The notes: generated by a model not told the origin, from the sequence alone. DNA of 64,000 nucleotides from Dreissena polymorpha (GCF_020536995.1 NC_068358.1:51529517-51593516), one strand, 5' to 3'. Shown: positions 25,205 to 37,722, counted from the stretch's first letter. Numbers and translations: made by a program.

Positions 25205-26856
25205 AATGTATTTATATCAGTTTCTTCTGCACAGCTTTTTTATAAATAAACTGAATAACCAAAATATTTTTGAAAATAGTAACACAGTTTAGTAATTCAT
25301 GGCATCAAATGCATGTAGCTGTCGCCAGACAACTCGCCCCAATACCACTTGCCCCAAAACAAACTCGCATCAAACATATGGTCACTCGCTCCAACCAAGA
25401 GACAACTCGCCCCAATTTTTTTTCGTGCATCTGATTGTTTCTTTATTTAAAGTATTTTATCTTTATATTCTTTGTTAATTTAGCAAAGCACGTATATATT
25501 TTGATAAATGTGTATTTCAACAGTACATTGTATTTTGAATAAATCAAATACAGGTCATCTGAAATGCATGTATCATTATATTTGTAAAAGCCAAGAATAT
25601 TCTGGATATTCCTCTTTTTTCAATTGTTTTGAATATCCTCAAGATTTGATTTCCTGAATGTTGAAGAACACTTATTAGATAATAATACCACATATTTACA
25701 ACTCACTTTTTTAATAGAGACCATAAATAGTTTTTAAAAGTGGTTTAAATTGTGTATTTACTTTTTCAATAGGATACAACCATAATTAAACCAAGAAGTT
25801 TATGAAGAAGGGATCACTGGATTTTGTCACTTTGGTACAAGAAACAGAAAAGGTATACTTATTTAGCTGCATTTTTTTCTGTTGATTTCATTTGAGAATA
25901 TTGAAATAATTTGTAGATAATGTTTTCAGATATTCAGGCAAGTTGAGATTTCATTGAAAAAAATATATGTCATTTCACAATATTCTTGAATGGAAACAGA
26001 AAAAACACAGTTCAACACACTTATTGTTGATATATAAAACAAAGTCTTTGTATGTAAAACTGTGTTGCTACATGAGCAAAGAATTTAAAAAATGATCCTA
26101 CACTACACTAGATGAATATTGAAATTTTACAAAAAAAAACTGACAGGAATGTTTAAAAATGGTGTCATGAAAAATAAAAAATTCTATATGTACATGTAGC
26201 TACATCTTGTGTCAAAATTCTTAGCTTTATGTTCAAAACATTTATTGTTAAATGCAGAAATGTCTTTTCAAGGATATCATAGACCACCTTACTTATACGG
26301 AAGCATAGGAGCTGTTGAAGGAAATTGCTGCCAGACAGTCAGCAGTTATCACTGACAGCCTGTCCTGGCCCAGCTTGGACCATCCTCAAGCTAACCATGA
26401 TGGTGTGTTTGCAAGAATTGTCCATTTGGTAGACCATGATGAAGACCAGCTTTGTTGTGGCATGGCCTGACAATACTGTACAAGCCAGAGACCAGTTTGT
26501 TTACTATTGTTGAATAAGACCCATTTTTCATGTTTATTTTTCTGTGGGCCTGTTTAACAGAATTAATAATGCACTTTATCTATTTCAAATATGTTATTTT
26601 TCTGTGGACTTTTTAACGGAATTATTAATGCATTTTATCTATATCAAATATTTTATTTGTCTGTGGGCCTGTTTAACGGAATTAGTAATGCATTTTATCT
26701 TTATCAAATATTGTTGCTTGTAATATTAATATAGAACACGTAAAACTACTCATGTAATTGTCTCAGCTTAAAATCAAAAGTGTAGAAAATTTAACTCATT
26801 TACTGTCGAAACAGTGGCCATTATGTTCCTGCATCTTAAAAGTTGGACAATAACAG

Positions 26857-26858
<2 letters not shown>

Positions 26859-26902
<44 letters not shown>
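26859..26902. repeat. (AT)n microsatellite
   Basis: AT dinucleotide run of about 44 bases. It lies in the segment that is absent from copy 2 of the duplication. Confidence 0.95.
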
Positions 26903-26904
<2 letters not shown>

Positions 26905-29900
26905 TAGATTTAGCAAGGGTTTTTTAGTTTTTTATGTGTTCATATTTTTCAGAAAAAGGGTTAAGTGGTGACTGATCCTCTCACCCTCCTTATCCAGGAA
27001 ACATTTCGGAACAACGTGTTGGCACTGAAGATGTGGAGGACACAGATTGATCACAGTACATCCTTTGGATACATGGACACCTTCAACGTGACGACAACAA
27101 AACTGTACCTGCCTTTTTTTGAAAGGAAGTAGTTAATAAAATTATTGTTAACAGCTTTTTTAGTCTTGTTGTTTAAGAATGCTTGCAACATTTAAGTGGA
27201 TAAACGGTTGTTTTAAATTTGAATCTTCAGTAATGCATTCTTTATTAAATGATGTAATCTTATTTCTATCAATATAGTGTAAATAATAAGAACATACTTA
27301 TCCTTTGTATACAAAATGAAAACCAAGTTTACTGTTCTATTAATCATTATCTGATGATAGTTGTCGTGTCTGATGATTGTTGTCGTGTCTGATGATTGTT
27401 GTCGTGCCTGATGATTGTTGTCGTGTCTGATGAGTGTCGTCGTGTCTGATGATTGTTGTCACGTCTGATTAGTATAGTCCCTTCTAATTAAAGTATTTTT
27501 TCTGAATAATATTGTTTCTTTTCTTATTATAGTCTCGTCTAATTAGTTTAGTCTCGCCTGAATACTTAGTCTCGCCTGATTATTGTAGTATTTTATGGAT
27601 ATTGTAGTTTCGTCTGCTTATTATAATCTCGTCTGATTAGTGTAGTCTCGCCTGGATATTATAGCCTCGTGTGATTACTGGAGTCTTTTTTAAATATCGG
27701 AATCTCTTCTGATAATTCTATGCTATTCGTACGTGTCTAATGTTGCAGGATAATCATAGTCTCATACTGCAATTATAGCTGTTCATGTTTAATTTCTGGG
27801 AACGGCGAGGGTACAAATGTAGCCGTACCTCACAATCGTACATCAAACTGATCTTATCATCATACTCTTTATAATCGTTCACGATATCTCACGAATGTGT
27901 ACAATTAGCTTTCTGAGGTTTTGTTATTAGCTCTATATAGAAAATTAATACTTGATATGTTAATCTCATAATTAATACAACTATTCGAAACAAATGACAT
28001 CTAATGTTTTTATTTTAAAAAAAATTGCCGCATCATGCAAACTGTTTTTATGCCAGATACGGTAGCGGTGGAATCGTTGATAACACAAATAATATAAATA
28101 TTAAATTCTTAAAGAGAAAATACGACCTAAACTTGATAAAGATTTCAATAAATAAAAAGATCATCTTGATACATTTGATTTCGAAACACCTTATTTTGGC
28201 AAGCAATCAGTCTTGAAGATTTGTTGACACACATTGAATCAAATATGCAGACCATAGTCTCACTATATTGTTCTGTAAAGCATACATAAGTGTATTATTA
28301 TTTTATTATATTCTGATTATTGCAGAATTACGACCAATGCTTTTCCACTTAACATTAAATAAACCCGTGATGTGCATGCACTTAACACCACTTGCAATAT
28401 TTCACGGCAACTTTAACAGCCACATAAACTTCATTAGAAAATGAGCGCATAGAAAGGAATTTTGGCTGCGACCACCGTTTTTGCAAAACTATGGTGCTTT
28501 GTGTTTTGTTCACTACATAATAAATATAGGGCATTTTTTCTGTACTTGTATGATTGGTTTGTGTCTGCGACACGTGTATTATCATGTTAAATTGGTTTCT
28601 AGATCATGACATAATTACAATAAATTGTTGACCAAACTTAAAAAAAAAATTGTGTGTAAATACAATCGAATTATGTTTTTTTATATTTTACATCCGATGA
28701 AACATTTATGAATAACACTCTACAACACAAGTTCAGAAGGAAATATTTTATAATATCAACATTATTGGATTCTGCAATTTGTGTTTGTTCGGTCAAAAAC
28801 TCATTTATTTTTAAGTAGACATCTTAACTGTCTGCCTAGTATTTTGCAGATATGTTCACATGACAAAATTTCCATTTCTGCAACAGATACAAGTTAACAT
28901 ATCAATATCCAAATAGTGCTTAGAATAACTTGTTTGTTCTTAAAACCAATTAACTAGACATTTGATTTATTATGCATTTATAAGTTTAATTATATATGTC
29001 TTTTAACTTAATTCAATCAAATTCATGCCTTGGTTAACGATTGAGTAATAAGATATAGTAACATGAAAATGCACACTTTAAATATGATAATTTATATATC
29101 ACTGACAAGATTATTTAAAAATGGAATCTAAGGCCCTAGCTTAATATCCCTTTTATTTAACAACCTTACCTCTGTGGCCTTTGATATGCATGATACTCAG
29201 GGTGCATGATCACGTGACTATTTTAGGGTTCCAAATAACACGTTAATAAATGTAAAAATAGGGTAAGTGTTGCTTGTTTTTTCAAATAACTTGATAGAAC
29301 AATTTTTTAAAGAATTTCCACTGGCGCGTAAAAGACAGATTTTTATGCTGCTTATGGCAATGTAAAATACACCAGAATTACTTTTTAATAAGCCTGTGTG
29401 TTTGTTCAAAAATGCCATATGTAATGCACGTTTTTGCTTCACGCAACGTAACATTATGCCACCGATTTCAGAGGTATTCACGGATTTAATCTTATACATT
29501 AAGCTATCGACACAAACTGCAAGAAAAACTGTATTTTATGCACTTAAAATTTTTGTTAATATATTTCAATACGTGGAGATATTTGCAAACATCAAGTTCT
29601 TCACGTTGTGTTTACATTCTGTCCAGCCAGTGTGTAAACCCTTGAAAACCCCGTTGATTATGTACACTGTACTTTAAAATTGTAGAAAAGGATGTCCGGT
29701 TTCTTTCAGATTGGATATTCACAGTGTATAAACTAATTTCATCATACCAGGATGTTGCGATGTGATTGAAATCGCAAAATGAATATTTGGCATACGTGCG
29801 TAACTAGAAAGGTAAATTATTTTCCTTTTTTGTCATTATGATGGTCTTTCAACAGTCATTAATATTCCGATTTGAATGCAGATCCTCGGGCATGCTGTTA

Positions 29901-30388
29901 TGCATTGTATATATTGAAATAAGGATGAAATGCGTTACTGATCACCGAACGAGATCTCGTCAAATTGTCATGCAGGGCTTAACACTAAGGCACGTCCGAA
30001 CGACATTCACTGCCTGTACCTGGGTCCGGGCTAGCAAATGTCCCAGTAACATGCCCGACCGGTCGTGTGTATTTTGGGCGGGATTATGTTTTATATATCA
30101 ATAAACTGCGTTTTAAATAAGCTTTTGAAAGATGCAAAAATCTTAATACAGTATGATCAAATGACAATTAAATCCAAGATTGAAGTCGGAGACTACAAAC
30201 AGATCGTAACTCGAAATAGATTTGGGATCCCTTGATTGCAATCAAAAAGAGGCCGACAATTCCGAAAATCCCCGGCGGTTTTCCTGGTAAAACACGTCAG
30301 TACCTATTTTTAAACGGATTTCCGATAGATACGGTTTTGATTGGTTTCCTCGAAGTGATGTGTTTTCTCGATAAAAATAAGTTGCAAA

Positions 30389-30592
30389 CTAAAAGCCGGG
30401 ATCGCCCAGGATTGTCCGGGATTTATGAAGGTATAAAACTCGACATTAACACAAAGTTAATATTATAAAATTATAATTTATTTATCAATTTTAAATAATT
30501 TATTTTGTTTGATAGATTAGAAGTGTTTTGACAATCTTTTTTACGCAATTCAATTAGCAAAACTAATAATTATGGTCGATCCCGGCTTTTAG
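30389..30592. repeat. 204-bp inverted-repeat insert in the hAT element (copy 2)
   Basis: Same CTAAAAGCCGGGATCG inverted termini and length as the copy 1 insert at 23383-23586. Confidence 0.65.
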
Positions 30593-30725
30593 TAGAGAGT
30601 TAACCTTGTACAATTGTTACGACTACCGTAACACGTTATTTGTTATTTTGCGACACCAAAGATTCACTTACCGTTTGTTGTCAGACGGCAACCGCGGCAA
30701 TCAATGTAAAAAGGTTTTAACGTTC

Positions 30726-30902
30726 ATGTCGTTGTTTAAGTTTGGATTTACGGGTGGGGATGAGGGTTCCTCGGATAAGAAAAGAAAAGGGAAGGAGGAA
30801 AGTAAGAGAAAGTATGAGGAAAAAAAACAAGGAAATTTCTCCCGAAATGGCGTGAAGATTACAAATAGATGTCTAATGTAGATGAATATTGAATTCATTA
30901 GC
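30726..30902 (+). pseudogene. First exon of a ZNF862/KIAA1586-like hAT transposase (copy 2)
   Basis: Same as the copy 1 exon, with small indels in the AAAA run after KYEE. Both copies carry the in-frame stop before MSNVDEY, so the exon was already dead before the duplication. Confidence 0.5.
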
Positions 30903-31505
30903 ATAAGTAAGGCAAGCTAATTAGAATGATTGAATCATAATTGCGCATCTCCACGCACAAGAAAATACAAGCTAAATGATAAATATAAAGGTTTTGATAA
31001 TACTTTGGTCGCGGCACATGAAAGATTGGTCAGGGCTAGTAGGTTCTGCATTTACTAGCCCGAATGGGCTAGTTGAAAAAAAAGTTAGTGTTAAGCCCTG
31101 TCATGATCTAGTTTTGAAATCCTTGCTGTACTGGCGTTTTAACAAATGACAAGCACTTTTTATACATCAGATGTTAGATTAAGAATGTGCACTTTCGATC
31201 AGTACAACGTATTTGTTAGGGATTCTTTCTTACATCAGATATATGCATTTAAAGGGGCTTGTTCACACTTAAATTGCATTTTTTTGAAGTTTTTCATTTA
31301 ATGCTTTAAATTGATAAATTTAAACATCGCAAACAACGTGCTCCAGTATAAAACAAAAACAAAATTAAAATAAGAAAGAAAAAAGTAAGCCGCACCAAGG
31401 CTCGAACCACTGACCCTTGGATCGGTTTTTTCCCCGACTAAATATAGATTTTAAATATAAATTTAAATATGAACACGCATTGTGACAGCAACAACAACAA
31501 CAAAT

Positions 31506-33479
31506 ATGGCGGAATCTGTATTGTCAAACACGGAAGAAGAAGGTAAAATATGTTTTTTTATTGTAAAACTCAATAGTGCGTATGATTTTTTTTATAAAAG
31601 TAGATTAAAATAGTATAACTGATCAAATGATTCGTTTTCGTTACATAAGTATATGCATATACATCACAGAACGCGTAAATACTGATTCTCTCGTTTACAC
31701 TTAAGTTACAGATAGAGACTAAAATTAAAAGCCAAGTTGAATACAGAATAAACTTTAGTATTCGCGCAAATAAATTAAATTTATCATTAGCCTTGGAGTA
31801 CTGAGATCATTTAAACATTACAGTATCTTTTTCTTTCCTCATAACTGACAGTGACAACATTATTTGTTGGCAGGCAATTCAAGATGCTGTGCATTTATTG
31901 ACATATTTATTATTGTGTGTTATATGACAATGACATTTATTATTAACTAAAATGCATTTGAATGGTACTGGTAGTTTATTAATTTAAACCCAAAACTCAT
32001 AGTTAACCCTTTAAGCGCTGGAACCGAATTTTGAAGGCTTTTGCAAACAGTTTGATTCAGATGAGACGCCACAAAACGTGGCGTCTCATCAGGATCCAAA
32101 CTGTTTGCTATTCTGATAGTATTCTTTGAAAAAAATCAAAGAAATGGCTAATTTTAGAAATTCAGCGGATGACATTTTAGCAGATGACAAATTTCCCAGC
32201 ATGCAAAGGGTTAAAATGTATTTATATCAGTTTCTTCTGCACAGCTTTTTTATAAATAAACTGAATAACCAAAATATTTTTGAAAATAGTAACACAGTTT
32301 AGTAATTCATGGCATCAAATGCATGTAGCTGGCGCCAGACAACTCGCCCCAATACCAACTTGCCCCAAAACAAACTCGCATCAAACATATGGTCACTCGC
32401 TCTAACCAAGAGACAGCTCGCCCCAATTTTTTTTCGTGCATCTGATTGTTTCTTTATTTAAAGTATTTTATCTTTATATTCTTTGTTAATTTAGCAAAGC
32501 ACGTATATATTTTGATAAATGTGTATTTCAACAGTACATTGTATTTTGAATAAATCAAATACAGGTCATCTGAAATGCATGTATCATTATATTTGTAAAA
32601 GCCAAGAATATTCTGGATATTCCTCTTTTTTCAATTGTTTTGAATATCCTCAAGATTTGATTTCCTGAATGTTGAAGAACACTTATTAGATAATAATACC
32701 ACATATTTACAACTCACTTTTTTAATAGAGACCATAAATAGTTTTTAAAAGTGGTTTAAATTGTGTATTTACTTTTTCAATAGGATACAACCATAATTAA
32801 ACCAAGAAGTTTATGAAGAAGGGATCACTGGATTTTGTCACTTTGGTACAAGAAACAGAAAAGGTATACTTTTTAGCTGCATTTTTTTCTGTTGATTTCA
32901 TTTGAGAATATTGAAATAATTTGTAGATAATGTTTTCAGATATTCAGGCAAGTTGAGATTTCATTGAAAAAAATGTATGTCATTTCACAATATTCTTGAA
33001 TGGAAACAGAAAAAACACAGTTCAACACACTTATTGTTGATATATAAAACAAAGTCTTTGTATGTAAAACTGTGTTGCTACATGAGCAAAGAATTTAAAA
33101 AATGATCCTACACTACACTAGGTGAATATTGAAATTTTACAAAAAAAACTGACAGGAATGTTTAAAAATGGTGTCATGAAAAATAAAAAATTCTATATGT
33201 ACATGTAGCTACATCTTGTGTCAAAATTCTTAGCTTTATGTTCAAAACATTTATTGTTAAATGCAGAAATGTCTTTTCAAGGATATCATAGACCACCTTA
33301 CTTATACGGAAGCATAGGAGCTGTTGAAGGAAATTGCTGCCAGACAGTCAGCAGTTATCACTGACAGCCTGTCCTGGCCCAGCTTGGACCATCCTCAAGC
33401 TAACCATGATGGTGTGTTTGCAAGAATTGTCCATTTGGTAGACCATGATGAAGACCAGCTTTGTTGTGGCATGGCCTGA
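31506..33479 (+). pseudogene. Decayed multi-exon gene candidate (copy 2)
   Basis: Exon-like blocks at 31506-31542, 32784-32863 and 33281-33479 match copy 1 and keep the same splice-site motifs and the same stops. The block matching 26953-27132 is gone through the 395-bp difference. If copy 1 were ever expressed, copy 2 could not make the same C-terminus. Confidence 0.35.
32003..32214. mobile_element. TTAA-flanked piggyBac-type MITE (copy 2)
   Basis: Same element as at 24992, carried along by the duplication. TTAA flanks it at 32003-32006 and 32211-32214. The left hairpin arm has a small change (GTTTGATTCAGATG). Confidence 0.85.
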
Positions 33480-33968
33480 CAATACTGTACAAGCCAGAGA
33501 CCAGTTTGTTTACTATTGTTGAATAAGACCCATTTTTCATGTTTATTTTTCTGTGGGCCTGTTTAACAGAATTAATAATGCACTTTATCTATTTCAAATA
33601 TGTTATTTTTCTGTGGACTTTTTAACGGAATTATTAATGCATTTTATCTATATCAAATATTTTATTTGTCTGTGGGCCTGTTTAACGGAATTAGTAATGC
33701 ATTTTATCTTTATCAAATATTGTTGCTTGTAATATTAATATAGAACACGTAAAACTACTCATGAAATTGTCTCATTGTCTCTCTTGTTGTTTAAGAATGC
33801 TTGCAACATTTAAGTGGATAAACGGTTGTTTTAAATTTGAATCTTCAGTAATGCATTCTTTATTAAATGATGTAATCTTATTTCTTTCAATATAGTGTAA
33901 ATAATAAGAACATAATTATCCTTTGTATACAAAATGAAAACCAAGTTTACTGTTCTATTAATCATTAT

Positions 33969-36116
33969 TTATTTATCTTGTTCTTTTGTTAGAAATATTA
34001 CAGGGGCATACATACAGTATTCCTTAAATAAAAGGGGCAGTTCTTAGAAAATTAACATGTATTTTAGCAATGCATATTCAAACTTTTTCCACATTTATAA
34101 CCAGCAACAATATGTAAGTAGTATAATGTAACACAAATTAATACTATGAATTTACTACTGATTTTGCCGTGCCTGTCATCAAACATGTTTGACTGAAAGT
34201 TTCTTTAAAGATGTTATGTGGAAGACTTAATCAATCATTTAATAAATATTTGAGCCACGCTCTGGGAAAAGGGGGTTTAATGCATGTACTTAAGGTTGTC
34301 CAAGATTAAGCTGTGCAGACTGCACAGGCTAATCAGGGGCAACACTTTCCGCCTTATCTGGATTTTCTCTAAGAGACTCCATTTCAACAAAAAAATACAA
34401 TAAAGCAGCAATTGTCTGCCTGATTGGTATGATAAGCACATGTTAATCTCGTACGACAATTTACGCACATTCATTAAGCCCCATTTTTCCAGGGCTAGGC
34501 TCACCTATTTAGGTTTTAGCTGTCTATATGCTCTTTATATTTTGAATCATGATGCAGTTTCATATAATAATGTATTATGAGTTGTTTTTAATTGATGCAT
34601 ATTCTTTTGTTCAGTGTTGAACTCAACATGTATTATAATAAGGTGTTCACTTAACATTCTTGCAGTAATGCTTTGCTGTGTAATATACATGTAATAATAA
34701 ATCAAAATTGAACAACTAGCTTCTTATTTCTTCATGTTATTTATTAAAACATTTTAAACCAAAACAACAAAATCCATAACATAATGAACACAAGACATAA
34801 TACTTTATATTCATGAAACAAAACTATAATTGATAACATTTTGAATAAATGTTTCCAACTTTCAACATTTGACAGATCAAATTATTTCTGAATCACACCA
34901 ATTTTTTATTTATGGATAAACAGCACTTTATCATCTTTATGACAGTTTATGTAAGGCTTTTACAATAAATGGTTGTTTATAGACTGATAAACAATGGAAA
35001 ACAATACATAATCTATATATAGCATTGTGCTTTGATGTCATTGTTAATGGAACATAAACAAATGTGGTGTGCAGCACACACTCAACATTGACTATGGTAG
35101 CTTATACCTATAAGAGTCAACAATTCCTGTTAATAGTCTTGACTTATGACAAAAAAATCTGGAACTTGGCCCATTGTTTATGTAGTTATTTGCCATACTT
35201 ATTCTTCTTTTTCAGAGTGATCTATGATTGAATACTTTGGATCCTATATTTTTATAACAAAACAATTAACAAAATTCACAATACCTTACACACATAAAAC
35301 TCAAATACATATTCTCATGGCATTTCAGGGCACTTGTATGCTATGTTCATCAGTATTTTATCAATGATATTTCTGCCCTATGTTTATAAGCAGTTCACTT
35401 ATTAAAATCACATTTTATCACCATGATGATGACAGGACAGTCGACCATAATGTCACACATTTGGTCACGCCTTCATATTACACAAATAAATTCAAGCATC
35501 ATTTCAAATACTAAAGTCATCTACTGACTGAAAAAACAGCCAGGGTCACACATGCACTTTCATACTCAATGGTATACATCCTATAAAACCATGCTGCCAA
35601 ATTCACACAACATGTTCCTACCCATAGTCGGTTATCATTTATTTCAGCTTTGTCAATATTTTAATTCATAATAATGGTATGTTGAAGTTAGTTAAAACAA
35701 CATAGTTACATACACCATGTACCAATTTGTATGAGTAAATCTTCATATTGTTTCCCGGTTGCTTGCCCTTGACCTATTGGATATTGCAGCTCCTCATTAG
35801 CCGCAGGTGGATATATAAGGGGCAATTGTAGAGGCAATCAGCTTTGGATAAGCTGAATCAAAAAGGAACTTTGATCGAAGGGTTTTTTCCTTGATGATCT
35901 CTGTGTACTCAGTGCATGTACGTGTATCCCTTCTTTTCATTGATTGGCACCACCGTCTAATTGTTTGCTGCCTTCAATTTACTCTGAAATAACATATAAG
36001 CATATTTGTAATTTTGAAATGTACACTTAAACTTATCATAAAAACTATGTTTGAAAGTTGTTTGCTATTTTAAACATTATTTTATTCATATCATGCCAGT
36101 CAGGTAACATACCAAT
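33969..36116. other. AT-rich stretch without a confident gene
   Basis: Apart from the MITE at 34247-34506, nothing is assigned. On the minus strand an open run of about 55 codons (near 35985-35810, including IIKEKTLRSKFLFDSAYPKL) follows a TTTTCAG acceptor-like site. It could be an exon of the gene candidate just upstream on that strand, but stops in the first codons of the exon argue against it. Confidence 0.4.
34247..34506. mobile_element. Palindromic MITE, CTGTGCAG family (diverged)
   Basis: The left end TTTGAGCCACGCTCTGGG and the right end CCAGGGCTAGGCTCA are inverted. Internally, GTGCAGACTGCACAGGCTAA is followed by a 'cacactttccgcc' type phrase. It is a diverged relative of the element at 54812. 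I recall such elements as abundant in Dreissena-like genomes, but this is memory. Confidence 0.7.
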
Positions 36117-36387
36117 GGCTACTTGATTCACCAGTATTAACTTATGAACCTACCAATACTTTTCTGGGCTACTTGATTCACCAGTATTAACTTATGAACC
36201 TACCAATACTTTTCTGGGCTACTTGATTCACCAGTATTAACTTATGAACCTACCAATACTTTTCTGGGCTACTTGATTCACCAGTATTAACTTATGAACC
36301 TACCAATACTTTTCTGGGCTACTTGATTCACCAGTATTAACTTATTAACCTACCAATACTTTTCTTGGCTTCTTGATTCACCAGTAT
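36117..36387. repeat. 50-bp tandem repeat, about 5.4 copies
   Basis: ACTTGATTCACCAGTATTAA recurs at 36121, 36171, 36221, 36271 and 36321 with exact 50-bp spacing. The first four units are virtually identical; the last two carry a few changes. Confidence 0.95.
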
Positions 36388-36663
36388 GACTATGAGCTTA
36401 TTATATGATGAAGTTATCATACTTGAGTCACTAACTGACAATTACTGTACTACTAGAGATTGGAGGAGAATGGCATTGAAATAATTTCATGACCAATCAC
36501 CATGCAAGTTATCTGAATGGTTCAGAAAACAAACCAGCTATCGGATATCCTCTGGTTTTCATAACATAAAAAGTTTCTGGTAAAAAAAATGATAAAGCAA
36601 TTATATTACCAAGGAACTTTAGGAAGAACATAGAATCTTATTGAATATAAATATATTATTTTA

Positions 36664-37722
36664 TCAATTAAAATATGCTAAGACAGGGTTGTTTGCATAC
36701 TCTAAGTAAGATGTTATCTCTCCAATTTCTGACACATGACCAGGTGTGGTACTTCCTTGTGACACAAATGACAGGCCAGGACCTGGCTGGGGCTGATGAA
36801 CGTGCATAGGTGAAGAGTTTGTTGATCTAACATTATGCTGAACAGTCAAACTTGCAATAGTTTGGCCAGCACGTCTTCCTAAATACCTTAAAAAGAAGGT
36901 TTGTTTTAGAGCATAAAATTGATCACATATCAATTTAAAAAAACAACAAAATTGATGTTAACCCTTTCAGTGCGGGAACCGAGTTTTGAAGGCCTTTGCA
37001 AACAGTTTGGATCCAGATGAGACGCCACAGAACGTGGCGTCTCATCTGGATCCAAACTGTTTGCTATTATGATAGTATTCTTTGAAAAATATGGAAGAAA
37101 ATGCTTATTATAGAAATTCAGCAGACGACATTTTAGCAGACGACAAATTTCCCAGCATGCAAAGGGTTAAAATCAGGGAATAAACTGTGTAATCATATTA
37201 TCATATCATGATAATTGATTACATAATATAACATACATTTGCATACCAGTATATTTTATAATATAATATATACCGAATAAATTAATCATTCATCATTTAT
37301 CATTAATTTCATGCTTCATTTGACTCGTGTTGGAGACAGTGTTCCTTGTAAGTTATAACGAATTCATTAAGTTGATACGAACATCTTGGCATAGGGGCAT
37401 AAAGGCTTATTTCAAAACGCGCAATGAACAAATTATGTTATCAGTGCGTATCTGGTTTCGTTGCAGACAATAAAACTAAATACCTATCCAAACTTTTGCT
37501 AAAATTCCTTTGTAAACAGGCAACACTTGCCAAAAACTAAACGTAGCTTCTAAAATATGACTTACATGTCGTGTGTTTAAGCCATTACCCTGTCTTCGTC
37601 TCTTCCAACGATCCTCCTATGGTTCTGCAAACACTTAGTCTTGTCGCCAAGATTGAATAAATTCGAGCGATGTCGCTGGCACCGGCTTTTGTTTCTCTTT
37701 TTCTCACAGATATGAGATGCAT
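36664..37722 (-). CDS. Candidate two-exon host gene of unknown function
   Basis: I do not recognise the product. The proposed first exon runs from ATG at 37722 to 37589 (MHLISVRKRETKAGASDIAR to EETKT) and ends at a CAGG|GTAATG donor. The proposed second exon is 36886-36664, after a TTCTTTTTAAG acceptor. It reads YLGRRAGQTIASLTVQ, a Pro/Gln/Ser/Thr-rich middle (HQPQPGPG) and the end YANNPVLAYFN with a stop. Both junctions are phase 2, so the frame is kept, giving about 118 residues. No signal peptide or membrane segment is seen. The intron holds a TTAA MITE. An NRF1-type box lies just upstream. The splice choice is mine; more exons are possible, and no AATAAA follows closely. Confidence 0.35.
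36958..37170. mobile_element. TTAA-flanked piggyBac-type MITE with perfect hairpin
   Basis: TTAA lies at 36958-36961 and 37167-37170, with termini CCCTTTCAGTGCGGG and CCAGCATGCAAAGGG. The central hairpin (36998-37064) has perfect 31-bp arms and the loop AGAAC. This is an independent insertion relative to the two copies in the duplicated block, inside the intron of the gene candidate. Confidence 0.88.

Larger units (their letters stand above)
24496..27132 (+). pseudogene. Decayed multi-exon gene candidate (copy 1)
   Basis: I do not recognise the product. Exon-like blocks with good splice sites: 24496-24532, ATG in an AATATGGCGGAA context (YY1-like), MAESVLSNTEEE, donor G|GTAAAA; 25773-25852 after TTTTTCAATAG, ending AAAAG|GTATAC; 26273-26470 after CTTTTCAAG, reading DIIDHLTYTEA, a stop, then a 53-residue open run (ELLKEIAARQSAVITDS... 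to CCGMA) and TGA; 26953-27132 after TTTTTCAG, reading VVTDPLTLLIQETFRNNV and ending PFFERK and TAG. Stops in the second and third blocks mean that either the gene is dead or my exon choice is wrong. AT-rich introns carry a TTAA MITE and a microsatellite. The last block is missing from copy 2. Confidence 0.35.
20338..27350 (+). repeat. Tandem segmental duplication, copy 1 (about 7.0 kb)
   Basis: The sequence starting inside the minisatellite at 20338 is repeated head-to-tail from 27351, with an offset of 7013 bp that drifts to 7006 through small indels. Identity looks close to 99%, with scattered single differences. The right breakpoint follows '...ttaatcattat' at 27350. The block contains a hAT element, a TTAA MITE, a decayed gene candidate and an AT microsatellite. 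It is either a true recent duplication, possibly seeded by the minisatellite, or two haplotypes placed in tandem by the assembler. Confidence 0.96.
29973..31100 (+). mobile_element. hAT-type DNA transposon, non-autonomous (copy 2)
   Basis: Duplicate of the element at 22967, with the same CAGGGCTTAACACTAA termini and TCATG flanks. It arose with the segmental duplication, not by a second insertion, because all flanking sequence is shared. Confidence 0.85.
27351..33968 (+). repeat. Tandem segmental duplication, copy 2 (about 6.6 kb)
   Basis: Copy 2 begins with the six 19-bp minisatellite units that start copy 1 and ends at '...ttaatcattat' (33968), after which single-copy sequence 'ttatttatcttg' follows. 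It is about 395 bp shorter, mostly because the sequence equivalent to 26765-27162 is missing at about 33773. Other differences are single-base changes and short indels in homopolymers. Confidence 0.96.
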
